Assembly: GCF_002775205.1 (NCBI RefSeq)
Contig: NC_036450.1
Span: forward strand, 12,109,479-12,173,478
Direction of reading: 5' to 3'
DNA length: 64,000 nt
Source of the DNA: Xiphophorus maculatus
Lineage: Eukaryota; Chordata; Actinopteri; Cyprinodontiformes; Poeciliidae
Shown here: positions 1 through 9,090 of the stretch, one piece after another
Layout of the letters: the number at the start of each line of letters is the position of its first letter
How positions within the stretch are numbered: position 1 is the first letter of the stretch
Translations under genes and position numbers: made by a program
Notes under the pieces: generated by a model
Told to the model about the DNA's origin: nothing
The model's input: the letters and a program-made list of their open reading frames with translations, nothing else
The model's database searches: none

Positions 1-1169
1 TCTATAAAACATGTTTTGATACATCTGCCTATTTCCATGCCTCAAAGGTTCCTTCAGTCTTTTCTTCCAATTGGCATGTAGGTTTGAGTAATTTCAAATC
101 CTGGGGTTAAATTCTGAAATAATTTTTCCCCAGAGCCATCCCCTTTAGCAGTTTTTAAATTTACATGATCTACCTTTGTCATTTCTATTGAAGGACTCTA
201 AAGTGAATGCCTCTAAAAGAAGTCTAGATAAATAAACCATGAAACCCAAATGACCAGAAGAATCAGGTGACTTCCAGCCAGGCCATGTCCTCATTTGAAA
301 TGAGGTCAAAAGATTCTGAGGCCTTGTTTGGCTGAGAGTTGCTTAATATTGATCTGTCTGCTTAGAGGGGGAGCTCCCTTTGGACCTAGGAGACTTCCAA
401 ATGTGAACCACTAAAAATATCACATTTCACAGACTGAACACATGTTGACACCACACAAATTGCAGGACCTTTATAAAAGGACTGTTTGTCTTCCCACCCA
501 ACAGGAGTTGGGGGGGACAATGTTGCTTTGAAACACTTTGAAAAGCTTTTGTTTGGAATTATTGTGCATGAGTTCCCAATTAGTTTGACAGAAAACTAAA
601 AATAGAAACTTTTCACTTTTGGGTTATTTAAAATTCAGTAGTTTTGTACTCTTTAACATGGAATTCTATCATGCATTCAGCTCTAAAACCCAACTACATA
701 AGTACTCCAGGCAACCCAGTTAGAAAAAGCACTTTCCCCCTCCCTGATGGTTACCTTTGGCATGCAGAAGATTTGAGCAGGACATGAAAATATCTGCCAA
801 TTATGGTCTCTCCCTTCATGAGCCTTTTCCAAGCCAGCTGGACTCAACCAGGACAGAACTATGTCCCTTGGTTTGAATAACACTGGCTGAGGTTTTCTTA
901 GTGAGTCAGCTCACAATGTTTGTTTGGGGTTGTTAGTCTATTTCAATATTGGTTAATAATTTTCTGTTCTTCAGATGCAGCTCATGTTAGCACTTTAATA
1001 GTTTTGCATTAGGGATCACATATCCACCTATCAAGCAGTGTTAAGATTAAAACCAGAGTTCATTTGGTGACCATGGTCAGTTTAATGAGTCACATATTTC
1101 TAAAGCTGCTTAGATAATGCAAGTATGAACACCTAAAATTGGACTCTCCCAGTAAAGTTTCAGTGACAA
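1..1169. other. Intergenic DNA downstream of stbd1
   Basis: No coding region, RNA gene or repeat is recognised here. The short open frames have no codon structure or family similarity that I can see. The stretch lies beyond the likely 3' end of stbd1, which is transcribed towards lower coordinates. Confidence 0.5.
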
Positions 1170-1174
1170 CATGC

Positions 1175-2105
1175 ACATTTGAAAAGATTAGTTTATTTAA
1201 GTTTAATTACATTCAACATATTCTAAGACAAGGAAAAATATTAACAGCAATTCAATAAAGTTGTAATGACAATTTTTCTTTTTAAAGGCACACCTACAGA
1301 ACAGGGGGATATATATACATGCACAAGATCCCATTAAATAAAAGCAGTAGTTGCACCTCCACAGTTCAGTGGTAAACACATTGTACCTGATTTAACACTT
1401 GTCACAGCATATAGAACAATTATTGCTTTGATTATTGCTGTAATAAAAGTGAACTATGTGCATTTCTCACAGTAAGTATTGAAGCAGCATGTAGAACACA
1501 GACTGAAGCTAAACACTTGCAAGACACTTTTTTAAAAAAGAACCATTTGCATAATTGTAGATATTGCCACAGCAGTGACTTTGTAGTACATGTTACCAGT
1601 TCAAACAGAACCCTCCAATCGCAATGTACAGAATTCTAAGACATCCCATTGGTAGGGCATGTAGAGGTATTCCTTCCAACACTGATGGGCCAAGTCTGGT
1701 TGAAATGTACAATAGAAAAACCCAAAATGTACCATTATAAAAATACAACTCAAGAAAAAGTGTATATAGAGTCAAGATTATGGAAATTTGATCATACATC
1801 TATAAAATCATCCCTATTGGTAGAACAAGTGTAGTCTAAGACAACTCAAATAAATGTTGAAAGTTTTAAAAACTATTGTGAGTGTAATTGATTGAGCCCT
1901 AAAATACACCAACTTAACCTTTGAAATAATGTTTACAAGCAAGCCAGATAATTCTTTCAACCAGATCTGGCCCAGTTATCAGGAAATGTTACTCAAAAAT
2001 CAATGCTTGATAGAAGTTAAAAATCAATGAGTAAATGAGTCATTTACCTGGTCCAGTCCATACGCTCATTGACCCTTCTAGCCTCAGTGTTCGCCTTAAC
2101 ACCTT
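1175..2105 (-). other. stbd1: Probable 3' UTR of stbd1
   Basis: This AT-rich non-coding sequence runs from the stop codon of stbd1 to the nearest convincing minus-strand AATAAA. Its open frames on both strands are short and unlike known proteins. The extent is inferred. Confidence 0.45.
1192..1197 (-). terminator. stbd1: Likely polyadenylation signal of stbd1
   Basis: TTTATT on the plus strand reads AATAAA on the minus strand. It lies about 0.9 kb beyond the stbd1 stop codon, a normal 3' UTR length. The cleavage site is inferred, not seen. Confidence 0.5.
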
Positions 2106-4097
2106 TTACAAGAAACCCCAGCATTTGTGCACAAGGAGGGTCTCTCTGTTGCCTGTATCCAAGAAGCGATTGCCACACTCCTCCCAGCGGAACACTTCTC
2201 CCCTCTCCACTATTACAAACTTCCACTCCACATGACTCTCTGCAGGCAGGTTGACCACAGTAGCCCAAAACCCATCTTTCACCTTTTCTAGGGGAACAAA
2301 ATCCTTCCAGTTCCCCAAATCAAAATGGTTTCCTGTGATAGCCACCTTCTGGTATGGAGAGTGCGTGAGATAGTGGATCTGGAAGGTCACACTGACATTT
2401 TGGGGCATAGGCTGAACTGCCAGCACCCTCTTGCTAGTTTCTGTGGCTTCATCAGAAAGGGGAACTGTGTTGTCTTCTTCACACTCATTGACAGGTGGAA
2501 CATCTGCATATGTGCAAGCAGCATTTACAGAAGAGGAAGCTTGAGATTTTTCTATAGACACTGGATTGATTTGTGGACTGGAAGGCTTTATCCAAGGAAG
2601 GACTTGATCAGTACCATCTGTGATCCACTCATTGTTGTCCATAGTTGCCTCCATGATATTTATTTCTGTAGTTTTGTCCTCTTCCTTGCCTTCTATCTCA
2701 CGCTTACCTTCAATGACAATCTTTGTGCCCATCTTTCCCAGGTCTTTATTCAAGCAGAAATCAGTGGTTGCTTCTTTTGCAAGTTTCCCAACTGTTGTGT
2801 TGAAACTTTCAATCTCAATCCACATCTCACTGACTGTACAAGAGTCATCATTGGCTTCATCAGTGTTCTTGATGTGGGGTTGTGAATCATTTGAAGATTC
2901 AGGTATTGCATCTGATGGTTCTTTGATGACAGCATATGACTCAGCCATTGCAGTTTGAAGTTCAGCCTGGTCCTCTGACTGTAGAGGAACACCCAATGCC
3001 ACTGGCAACAAGATTTCAGAGATTAAGGGATTCTCAACATCAGGCAAATCAGGACTGACGGCCATGCTCGAAATCCCGCTCTCTACTCCAACATCAGAAG
3101 AGCACCAAATTAAATTGCATGGATTTTCATAAAACGGTTGGACTTCATTAGGAAGAGGTTCCACAGTCTCAGCCATGACTGGGGCAGGATCATTACAGAC
3201 CTCAAGAAGATCTGCATTTTGCATTTGTTCACCTTCTAGATCTTGGAAGGAAGAATCATCTGGACAAGACATTTCTTTTGACACAGATGCAGCAGAACTG
3301 ACATCACTAACAACTGCATCAGGTGAAGACAGAATTTCCACATTTTCTTTAGAAACCAGGATATCAGTTATAGTTTCATCAACTTCACCGTGAGGATATG
3401 CAAGACCACAGAGGGTATCAATTGTTGCTTTAGAAAATTCAGAAGTAACATCTTTACCTTTGTCTTCTGGCTGTAGACCAACTAGTGGCAGGGCTTCATA
3501 TTCGTGATTAATAATTTCTGGCTCAACTGACAAACATGATAGGACAGGACTGAACACAGCAGTTTCCTGTGGTTCACTAAATGAAGCCATCTCAACATCC
3601 TTACTGCAGGTAGAAGAATCTTGTTCATGTTTCAGTTCTTTGCTAGAAAGTAGCACAGCACAGTAAGCTGACAAGTCTACAAGATTGTTTTCAGTCACAT
3701 CACTATTTGGACTCTGTTCAGAAGTTGCACAATCAAAGGCTGGACTTTTGATAGTCATATATTGGTTATTGATGTGCTTCTGCAGTGCCACATTTTGAGA
3801 GTCCTCACTGGCAGGGTGTGGTTTATTTAAGCTAGAGATTTCAAGTACTGAAATCTCATCTTCAGTTTTGGTAGAGAGGGACTCATCCATGTGTACGGAA
3901 GGCTCTTCAACATAACCCCCAGCCTTGATTGAATCTGAGGTGGCCTGATTTAGTTTATAGTTTACATTTAAACTCACTGAAGCATTTTCTTCATGGCAGA
4001 TTGGACTTTTTAAAGCACACAGACTTTCTTCATCCTTACAGGGAATTTCAGTTGACACATCTTCCACAGTCACCTCCTCTTTCTGGGATTTTTGTAC
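2106..4097 (-). CDS. stbd1: stbd1 coding exon 3 (acidic region and CBM20)
   Basis: The acceptor TTTGCTGTTTAG|GTACAA is on the minus strand, and the exon runs in phase 0 for 663 codons plus stop. It carries nearly all of the acidic low-complexity middle, the WIEI candidate autophagy motif and the complete CBM20 domain. A single 2-kb exon for this region is consistent with a gradually expanded disordered linker. Confidence 0.85.
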   Translation of the reverse strand, partial: VQKSQKEEVTVEDVSTEIPCKDEESLCALKSPICHEENASVSLNVNYKLNQATSDSIKAGGYVEEPSVHMDESLSTKTEDEISVLEISSLNKPHPASEDSQNVALQKHINNQYMTIKSPAFDCATSEQSPNSDVTENNLVDLSAYCAVLLSSKELKHEQDSSTCSKDVEMASFSEPQETAVFSPVLSCLSVEPEIINHEYEALPLVGLQPEDKGKDVTSEFSKATIDTLCGLAYPHGEVDETITDILVSKENVEILSSPDAVVSDVSSAASVSKEMSCPDDSSFQDLEGEQMQNADLLEVCNDPAPVMAETVEPLPNEVQPFYENPCNLIWCSSDVGVESGISSMAVSPDLPDVENPLISEILLPVALGVPLQSEDQAELQTAMAESYAVIKEPSDAIPESSNDSQPHIKNTDEANDDSCTVSEMWIEIESFNTTVGKLAKEATTDFCLNKDLGKMGTKIVIEGKREIEGKEEDKTTEINIMEATMDNNEWITDGTDQVLPWIKPSSPQINPVSIEKSQASSSVNAACTYADVPPVNECEEDNTVPLSDEATETSKRVLAVQPMPQNVSVTFQIHYLTHSPYQKVAITGNHFDLGNWKDFVPLEKVKDGFWATVVNLPAESHVEWKFVIVERGEVFRWEECGNRFLDTGNRETLLVHKCWGFL

Positions 4098-6357
4098 CTA
4101 AACAGCAAAAATTTACACCCAGTTAGTTACAGACCAAGTATACTACAGAGCACAATTGGTCTCCCACCAACATCAGCTCATGACAATTGTCTAAATTTGG
4201 TACTCACCTTTTCTTCATTTGCAAGACTCTCACAAACCATTACAGGCTCCAAGGAGTCACTATGTTTTCCCTCTGCATCATTTGGCATTTCAACAAGGTT
4301 ATGTTTGTACCCTTCATCTTCCACATTCAAATTCCTCACTTCACAAATGTCATCTTGAAGGCTCTTAATGGTCTCCTCCACATTTGTTTGAGTAACACCG
4401 GAAGTGTCCTCCACACGCGGGGCATTCTGGAGTTTCTCTGGTTCCACTACGATTGGCGGACTAGAAGACTGAGGACTTTCTTCAGCGGTGGCACGACGAT
4501 TCTTCAGTTTATGCCGACTTCGAATTACAGCTCCATCCCTCACATTTGAAACCTCCTCAATCACATCTAGAAGATAAAATGGAACCCATTTTAACTTTGA
4601 CAGATGTTTGGGTTGCAATCTTGAGACCACAACTTCAGATGTGGTGCCTGTTTGGACTTCCATTTAACCCATATATTCAACTCAATCTACATCAAAAGTT
4701 GTCCAGTTTCAGATTTGTGACAATGTCAAAGTTTCTAGAAGAATAAAGTTGAGAATGAAGTTTAACATATTACCGACTCCTAATTATGATGCAAAAAAAA
4801 TTCATTTGAAACTGGAGCAAATAAAGACTGTATTCATCAAAAGTATTTGCTACTTTAACAAATGGGGGTCAATTACATCATTTATTTTCCATGTATTTAT
4901 AAAAGTTGGTACTCAATTTGATTAAAACTACACGTTTATGAAATATTGCCATTACCCAACTTTTAACATTGAACATCTTTAACAAATATCTGCGCAAATA
5001 TGATGGAAGGGCATCAAAGGTGAGGACAAACTTTTTTCAGAAGCAAATGGTGACTTAAGTTTCTTTTCAGGAATGACAAATTAGGTCTACATTAAAGAAA
5101 GAAATTGCCATGTTAGGATACTTTTTAATCATATTGGGTCCTTTTGACAAAATATTTGACCCAGTCTGTTCAATATGCAAATGTTACTTGCCCAGCTTTG
5201 AAAAAAAAGATAATCTGCAAGTTGCACAGGTCTTTTTAAAACTTAATGTTTCCCTTTATATTCAAGACCACAAAATAAATTGATTAAGATCAAAAAGTGA
5301 GCCAAGGTTTGCTTCAATTGTTTGCCAAGAGAAAACTCTGTATGCCATTTGTCCTGGGGTGGGTTTTCACATGATTTGGTTGTTAAATATTTGCTGAGCA
5401 ACAAGAAATATTAGCTAAACATATTCCATATTTACTTGAAAAGTTAATATGAAAGTTACTAGTAAATCACAGGAGCTGTTATAAAAAGTCAAAAAGTTAT
5501 ATATATAAAAAAACTTAACTAAAACCAAAATAAATTCATTCTGGGTGGATGGTTTAATAAATTTAACATCAATGGTTGCAAATTTGACAGAGGCATAATC
5601 TTAATTGCACTACAACATTTGTCAAATTAATTTATTTTAAAAAGAGGTCATTACACCTACAACAGCGTAACTACTTTAAATAGTTGTAATCCATATCGTT
5701 TTCCTTAAGCATTTGAAATACACATCTTCAGGGAGGAAATAGATAACTTCACGTGTAAGGAGACCAAAGGAGAAGCCCAAATTGTGTTCGTGCCAACTCA
5801 CAAGAGTAGAAGGAGAAATAAATAAATAAATAAGAGAACATTTGCCGTGTATTATCAGTCAGTTCAAATTAATAGTTAATACTAGGTGGAAATTAAGAAA
5901 ACTTTTACCACTTCCATCATGCTCAGAGACATGGGGGGTACAGTTTTAGGGTATAAATGACCCATGTAGTTCAAAAGACATTTAAGCAAAAACATAATAT
6001 TTTTTGTTATCTTTTAAAGACAACAGTTCACCCCCCTCCACCAGTGACTGTACCTGTTGACTCCACACGGCTGCGTGCCTCCTGCTCTGGACTCGGCTCC
6101 TTCTCCGGTTGCACCGCGTCTCTCGTCGCTCCCTGGCTGCTGCTGCTCCCGCTGCCGCCGCTCACGTCTCCGGCTCCGGGTCCAGCCTCGGCCTTCCTCC
6201 GCTTCCCCTTCACGGTCCGGTAGATAATGAACCCTGCCACTACTGACACCATGGCAATCACAGCCACGGCCACGGCGGGTCCGTGGCGCCCGATCATGCA
6301 GAACAGCGAGGCCAGGTCCATGTGTTTTTCCATCGGGTTGTTATTTTTCAGCTGCAT
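2106..6357 (-). CDS. stbd1: Starch-binding domain-containing protein 1, spliced gene (3 coding exons)
   Basis: STBD1 is a membrane-anchored glycogen receptor that ties glycogen to ER/lysosome-related membranes and to Atg8-family proteins during glycogen autophagy. Coding exons are 6357-6054, 4566-4208 and 4097-2106. The splice phases (1, then 0) join in frame to about 884 residues. A hydrophobic anchor lies at about residues 27-48, followed by a basic KGKRRK cluster. A CBM20 domain fills about 788-884, with conserved aromatic residues near W818, W832, W846 and W859. Between them lie roughly 700 acidic, Ser/Thr-rich residues. Human STBD1 is only 358 residues, so the middle is greatly expanded. 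A candidate LC3/GABARAP-interacting motif, EMWIEIE, places WIEI at about 647-650. Met1, Met9 and Met13 are all possible starts. The promoter faces the hsp30 pair. The identification rests on the anchor plus C-terminal CBM20 architecture. Confidence 0.86.
4208..4566 (-). CDS. stbd1: stbd1 coding exon 2
   Basis: The exon is flanked by TTCTAG|AT and AAAAG|GTGAGTA on the minus strand. The split codon G|AT gives Asp and keeps the frame. It encodes a hydrophilic segment starting DVIEEVSN with a basic RSRHKLKNRR patch. The open frame extends upstream into the intron to a Met, but that part is intronic. Confidence 0.78.
4567..6053 (-). other. stbd1: stbd1 intron 1
   Basis: This AT-rich intron of about 1.5 kb has a GTACAGT donor and a TTTTATCTTCTAG acceptor. 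It includes a small (AAAT)n run near 5816-5833. No other gene is seen in it. Confidence 0.75.
6054..6357 (-). CDS. stbd1: stbd1 coding exon 1 (membrane anchor)
   Basis: The exon starts at the first ATG and encodes the N-terminal anchor, a basic cluster and a Gly/Ser-rich linker. The donor is CAG|GTACAGT on the minus strand, with the intron starting at 6053. The exon ends in phase 1, which matches exon 2. Confidence 0.82.
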
Positions 6358-6509
6358 AACAGTGTTCGACTAAACCCGTTTAAACGCGTGTGAATGCCTC
6401 CTGCAGCACACTGCCGTGGATCCCGGCTCCTGTCTGCCCCAGCAGTCAGTGAATGGAAGCTCCTAATTGCTCCTAAAAAGCTGTGAGTGGCTGCAGGTGC
6501 GATCAGCTC

Positions 6510-6514
6510 ATTGG
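6510..6514 (-). promoter_or_regulatory. stbd1: CCAAT box upstream of stbd1
   Basis: ATTGG on the plus strand is a minus-strand CCAAT about 150 bp upstream of the stbd1 start codon, a typical distance for a TATA-less promoter. The transcription start is not known. Confidence 0.45.
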
Positions 6515-6704
6515 CTGAACTTAGTCACGGGGAACTGATTTCATTGATGAAATGAAGGAAGAAATGGCGTTTAGGAATCATCCGCTGTCTGCAAATTGTG
6601 TCTCATTGATTATTACATTAATTTTCATCTAAAATAAGACTTATTTTGAATTTGATGTACAATTTATTCAGATGTTATCAGTTCATAGCTAATTTAACTA
6701 CAGG

Positions 6705-6712
6705 TGACGTCA
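6705..6712. promoter_or_regulatory. Consensus CRE (TGACGTCA)
   Basis: This is a perfect 8-bp cAMP-response-element palindrome lying between the divergent stbd1 and hsp30 promoters. CREB/ATF proteins bind this sequence. Use in vivo is unproven. Confidence 0.4.
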
Positions 6713-6972
6713 TGTTTTTAGAAAAGAAATCTATAAAATAAAGTAAAAGGTAAAATATTAGTCCTTCTATAGTTGTCCAAAAATTATGTATTTGACAAAA
6801 ATACTAACCAATTGCAAATTTAGCAAGAGTAAATGATGAATAAAGACTATTTAAAATTTTAACTGTGTATCTGTTGATATCAATAGTCACATAAAGACGT
6901 TTAGGTCTGGAAGAGTGATATCATCGTCCCAGTCAAACAGCTCCACCCACTGGACATATGTGGTAATTACCA

Positions 6973-6985
6973 GAAACTTCCTGAA
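6973..6985 (+). promoter_or_regulatory. hsp30: Heat-shock element of hsp30 copy 1
   Basis: Three alternating units, GAA (6973-6975), TTC (6978-6980) and GAA (6983-6985), with exact 2-nt spacing form a perfect trimeric HSF1 site. It lies about 25 bp upstream of the TATA box, so heat induction is likely. Confidence 0.85.
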
Positions 6986-7010
6986 GCCTCTGGAGCGCGT
7001 CCTGCTAGAA

Positions 7011-7016
7011 TATAAA
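7011..7016 (+). promoter_or_regulatory. hsp30: TATA box of hsp30 copy 1
   Basis: TATAAA lies about 100 bp before the start codon and just after the heat-shock element. The flanking sequence is nearly identical in copy 2. Transcription should start near 7040, which leaves a short 5' UTR. Confidence 0.8.
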
Positions 7017-7115
7017 GCTGGGACAGCCCCACTGACTGACAGAAAGATACACTAGAAACACAAGAGTGACGAGACGCCTGAACATCAAGAAGACTCAAGA
7101 CTAAACAGAAGAAAG

Positions 7116-7730
7116 ATGCTGTGCTCTCATGGATTCCCATCTGCCCTCAGTCCATTCATGGACTTCTCCTGGCCTGTACGCAGTCTGTGGCCAGAGGTCA
7201 GACCTCTGTTCTACCAGCAGCATGTCATGCAGAGAGACCTACAGGAGCTGCGCAGCAGTCTGCAGCTGATGGACAAACTTCAACGCCAGATCCTGGAGGA
7301 CACAGAGCCTTTCAGGAACAGCGTGGCTCTGCAGCCAGTCTCCTACCAGCTGGACAAAGAGGGAGAGCACTTTGGCCTAACCCTGGACACTCAGGGCTTT
7401 TCTCCGGAAGATCTGTCAGTCCGGCAGGTGGGCAGAAAGCTGAGAGTCAGCGGGAAGATGGAGAAGAAACAAGAGGACGGGAAAAGCTCCTATTCTTACA
7501 GCCTGCAGGAGTTCAGACAGGAGTTTGATCTGCCTGAAGGGGTGAACCATGAAGACGTCAGCTGCCATCTTTCTCCAGATGGAAAGCTCCATATCCAGGC
7601 AGCCAAAGTTCCTTGTGTCGAGGGGACGGAGAGAGAGCTGACTATCAAGAGGAGCTCAGAGGAGGAACCACAGCAGAGTGTGTGTTCACAGTCAGAAGAC
7701 AGCAGAGCAGAAACACAGAACAGATCATAG
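7116..7730 (+). CDS. hsp30: hsp30-like small heat-shock protein, copy 1
   Basis: This intronless gene encodes 204 residues of the teleost hsp30 (hspb11-like) small heat-shock family. These are cytosolic ATP-independent chaperones that hold unfolding proteins during stress. The N-terminal region has aromatic residues and a predicted helix at about 36-62. An alpha-crystallin domain spans about 78-166, including the FDLPEGV and LSPDGKLHI signatures. An LTI motif (175-177) matches the C-terminal I/L-x-I anchor. The start is the first ATG after a short 5' UTR that follows a heat-shock element and TATA box. A second copy at 9091 is about 97% identical in shared coding sequence. The tails differ: copy 1 ends in a Ser/Gln-rich segment absent from copy 2. 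Confidence 0.93.
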   Translation: MLCSHGFPSALSPFMDFSWPVRSLWPEVRPLFYQQHVMQRDLQELRSSLQLMDKLQRQILEDTEPFRNSVALQPVSYQLDKEGEHFGLTLDTQGFSPEDLSVRQVGRKLRVSGKMEKKQEDGKSSYSYSLQEFRQEFDLPEGVNHEDVSCHLSPDGKLHIQAAKVPCVEGTERELTIKRSSEEEPQQSVCSQSEDSRAETQNRS

Positions 7731-7966
7731 AACAAAAATGAAAACATGGACTCACATACATGTTGATGTGCCAATAACAAGTTTTCTTGTCTTTCAGTGT
7801 TGACTTTCTACTTTTTTCACTGCAGAAAATACTTAGTCAAAATTAGGATTAATACAATGGATGATTGAATCTTTTTCGGGTTTTTTTATTTTTTATGTTT
7901 GAATGGAAAACATTTAAAGTTTGAAATGATAACATTTTAACATCAGACATGTGAGGAATATATAAA

Positions 7967-7988
7967 AATAAAGTAATCCAGAAATAAA
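7967..7988 (+). terminator. hsp30: Polyadenylation signals of hsp30 copy 1
   Basis: Two AATAAA hexamers at 7967-7972 and 7983-7988 lie about 240 bp after the stop codon. A further AATAAA follows near 8022. Which is used cannot be told. Confidence 0.55.
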
Positions 7989-8039
7989 ACTGTGTTTAAT
8001 ATGATTCATGAAATGTTCTCAAAATAAAGTGTTTGCAGT

Positions 8040-8514
8040 GTTAAATCCCACTTTGTTCACGTAAATCATTCTCTAACATAGTAAAGACTACTGTTCCTTG
8101 GGTCCACATCAGACATTACTATAAGAATCATTAACAGATGTTTAAAAACTAAAAAAAAAAACATACAGGGTTAAACTCAGCTCTGTGTTTCTCCTGCTAG
8201 CAAAGCTATACTAGACATTAGCCCTTTGTTAAACCATTAACCACTGCTGAGGACAGTTTATACAACAGGCTGTTTCATAAACTTATGATTTTTTGTAACA
8301 TAGACATATAAAAAGATTATGTTCAACCATATTTCAGTACAAACACAACATCTTAACATAATAGCTTAAAGTGAAATTATTTAATTATTCCTGGTATGAA
8401 TTTTTGCTTTGTATAGAATGGATGATTTTGTCAGAAATGTCACCAATATCTCTACATTTGCACCCAGTTTAATTACAATTTCAGACCAGCTTTGTCTCCA
8501 CATTAATATAAGTT
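8040..8514. other. Spacer between the hsp30 copies
   Basis: This is AT-rich sequence with no gene. It joins the 3' end of hsp30 copy 1 to the LINE fragment. It shows no similarity to the region upstream of copy 1 that I can see. Confidence 0.5.
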
Positions 8515-8725
8515 AGTTGTGGTGGTCAGAGCATCTGATCAGGATGACCTGTTGGTACCTCCAAGGTTTTCCAGGCACAGCCCACTGGGAAGAAATCTCA
8601 GAGAAGACCCACAACTTCCTGGAGGGACTACAAATCCCACCTGGCCTGGGAACACCTGGGGAGTCCTCAGAATGGACACAAACTTTGAAAAGCAACACAC
8701 CAGGGGCAGATGGATGGATGTATTG
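8515..8725 (+). mobile_element. Non-LTR retrotransposon 3' fragment
   Basis: The frame reading VPPRFSRHSPLGRNLRED followed by SWPGN-type residues and a GATGGATGGATG tail matches the end of a LINE reverse-transcriptase ORF common in fish genomes, recalled from memory. The copy is 5'-truncated and lies between the two heat-shock genes. The exact clade is not assigned. Confidence 0.7.
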
Positions 8726-8947
8726 GATATTCTTACTCATGACTCCATGTGAATTTTCAGATTTTATTTTTTCAAGACATATTTGTCACAGGTTTGGTCT
8801 GTTTTTATTTCTTTTTACTTTTTTATTTCAGATGTGTGGGATTTTAATATAATGTTTTAACGAATTTCACAAGTGGTTGGACTTAAACAAAATCTTGACA
8901 AAATCTGTGAATTAGCTCCACCCAGTGGAATTCTGTAGTAATAACCA

Positions 8948-8960
8948 GAAACTTCCCGAA
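8948..8960 (+). promoter_or_regulatory. hsp30: Heat-shock element of hsp30 copy 2
   Basis: GAA (8948-8950), TTC (8953-8955) and GAA (8958-8960) are spaced by 2 nt, as in copy 1. It is a perfect trimeric HSF1 site about 25 bp before the TATA box. Confidence 0.85.
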
Positions 8961-8985
8961 GCCTTTGGAGCGCCTCCTGCTAGAA

Positions 8986-8991
8986 TATAAA
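8986..8991 (+). promoter_or_regulatory. hsp30: TATA box of hsp30 copy 2
   Basis: TATAAA lies in the same context as copy 1 (GCTAGAATATAAAGCTGGGA), so the duplication carried the whole core promoter. Confidence 0.8.
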
Positions 8992-9090
8992 GCTGGGACA
9001 GCCCCACTGACTGACAGAAAGATACACAAGAAACACTGGAGTGAAAAGACGCCTGAATAACAAGAAGACTCAAGATTAAATAAAAGAAAG

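Larger units (their letters stand above)
6358..6970. promoter_or_regulatory. Divergent stbd1 / hsp30 intergenic region
   Basis: About 0.6 kb separates stbd1 (minus) from the first hsp30 promoter (plus). The stbd1-proximal 150 bp is richer in G+C and holds a CCAAT box. The rest is AT-rich, with a perfect CRE palindrome at 6705-6712. Confidence 0.5.

Noticed and set aside
2044-2268. Short frames around the stbd1 C-terminus on both strands
   Set aside because: They overlap the CBM20-coding sequence in other frames and have no independent evidence.
2325-2885. 186-codon open frame on the plus strand
   Set aside because: It lies antisense to stbd1 exon 3. The minus strand carries the CBM20 domain, and the plus-strand translation has no family features.
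4187-4549. 120-codon plus-strand frame
   Set aside because: Antisense shadow of stbd1 exon 2.
2106-6357. Identity as GPCPD1 or laforin (EPM2A), which also carry CBM20
   Set aside because: Those have CBM20 at the N-terminus followed by a phosphodiesterase or phosphatase domain. Here CBM20 is C-terminal with an N-terminal membrane anchor, as in STBD1.
7121-7528. 135-codon +2 frames in both hsp30 copies (also 9096-9503)
   Set aside because: They are shadows of the alpha-crystallin frame. Their conservation simply follows the recent duplication.
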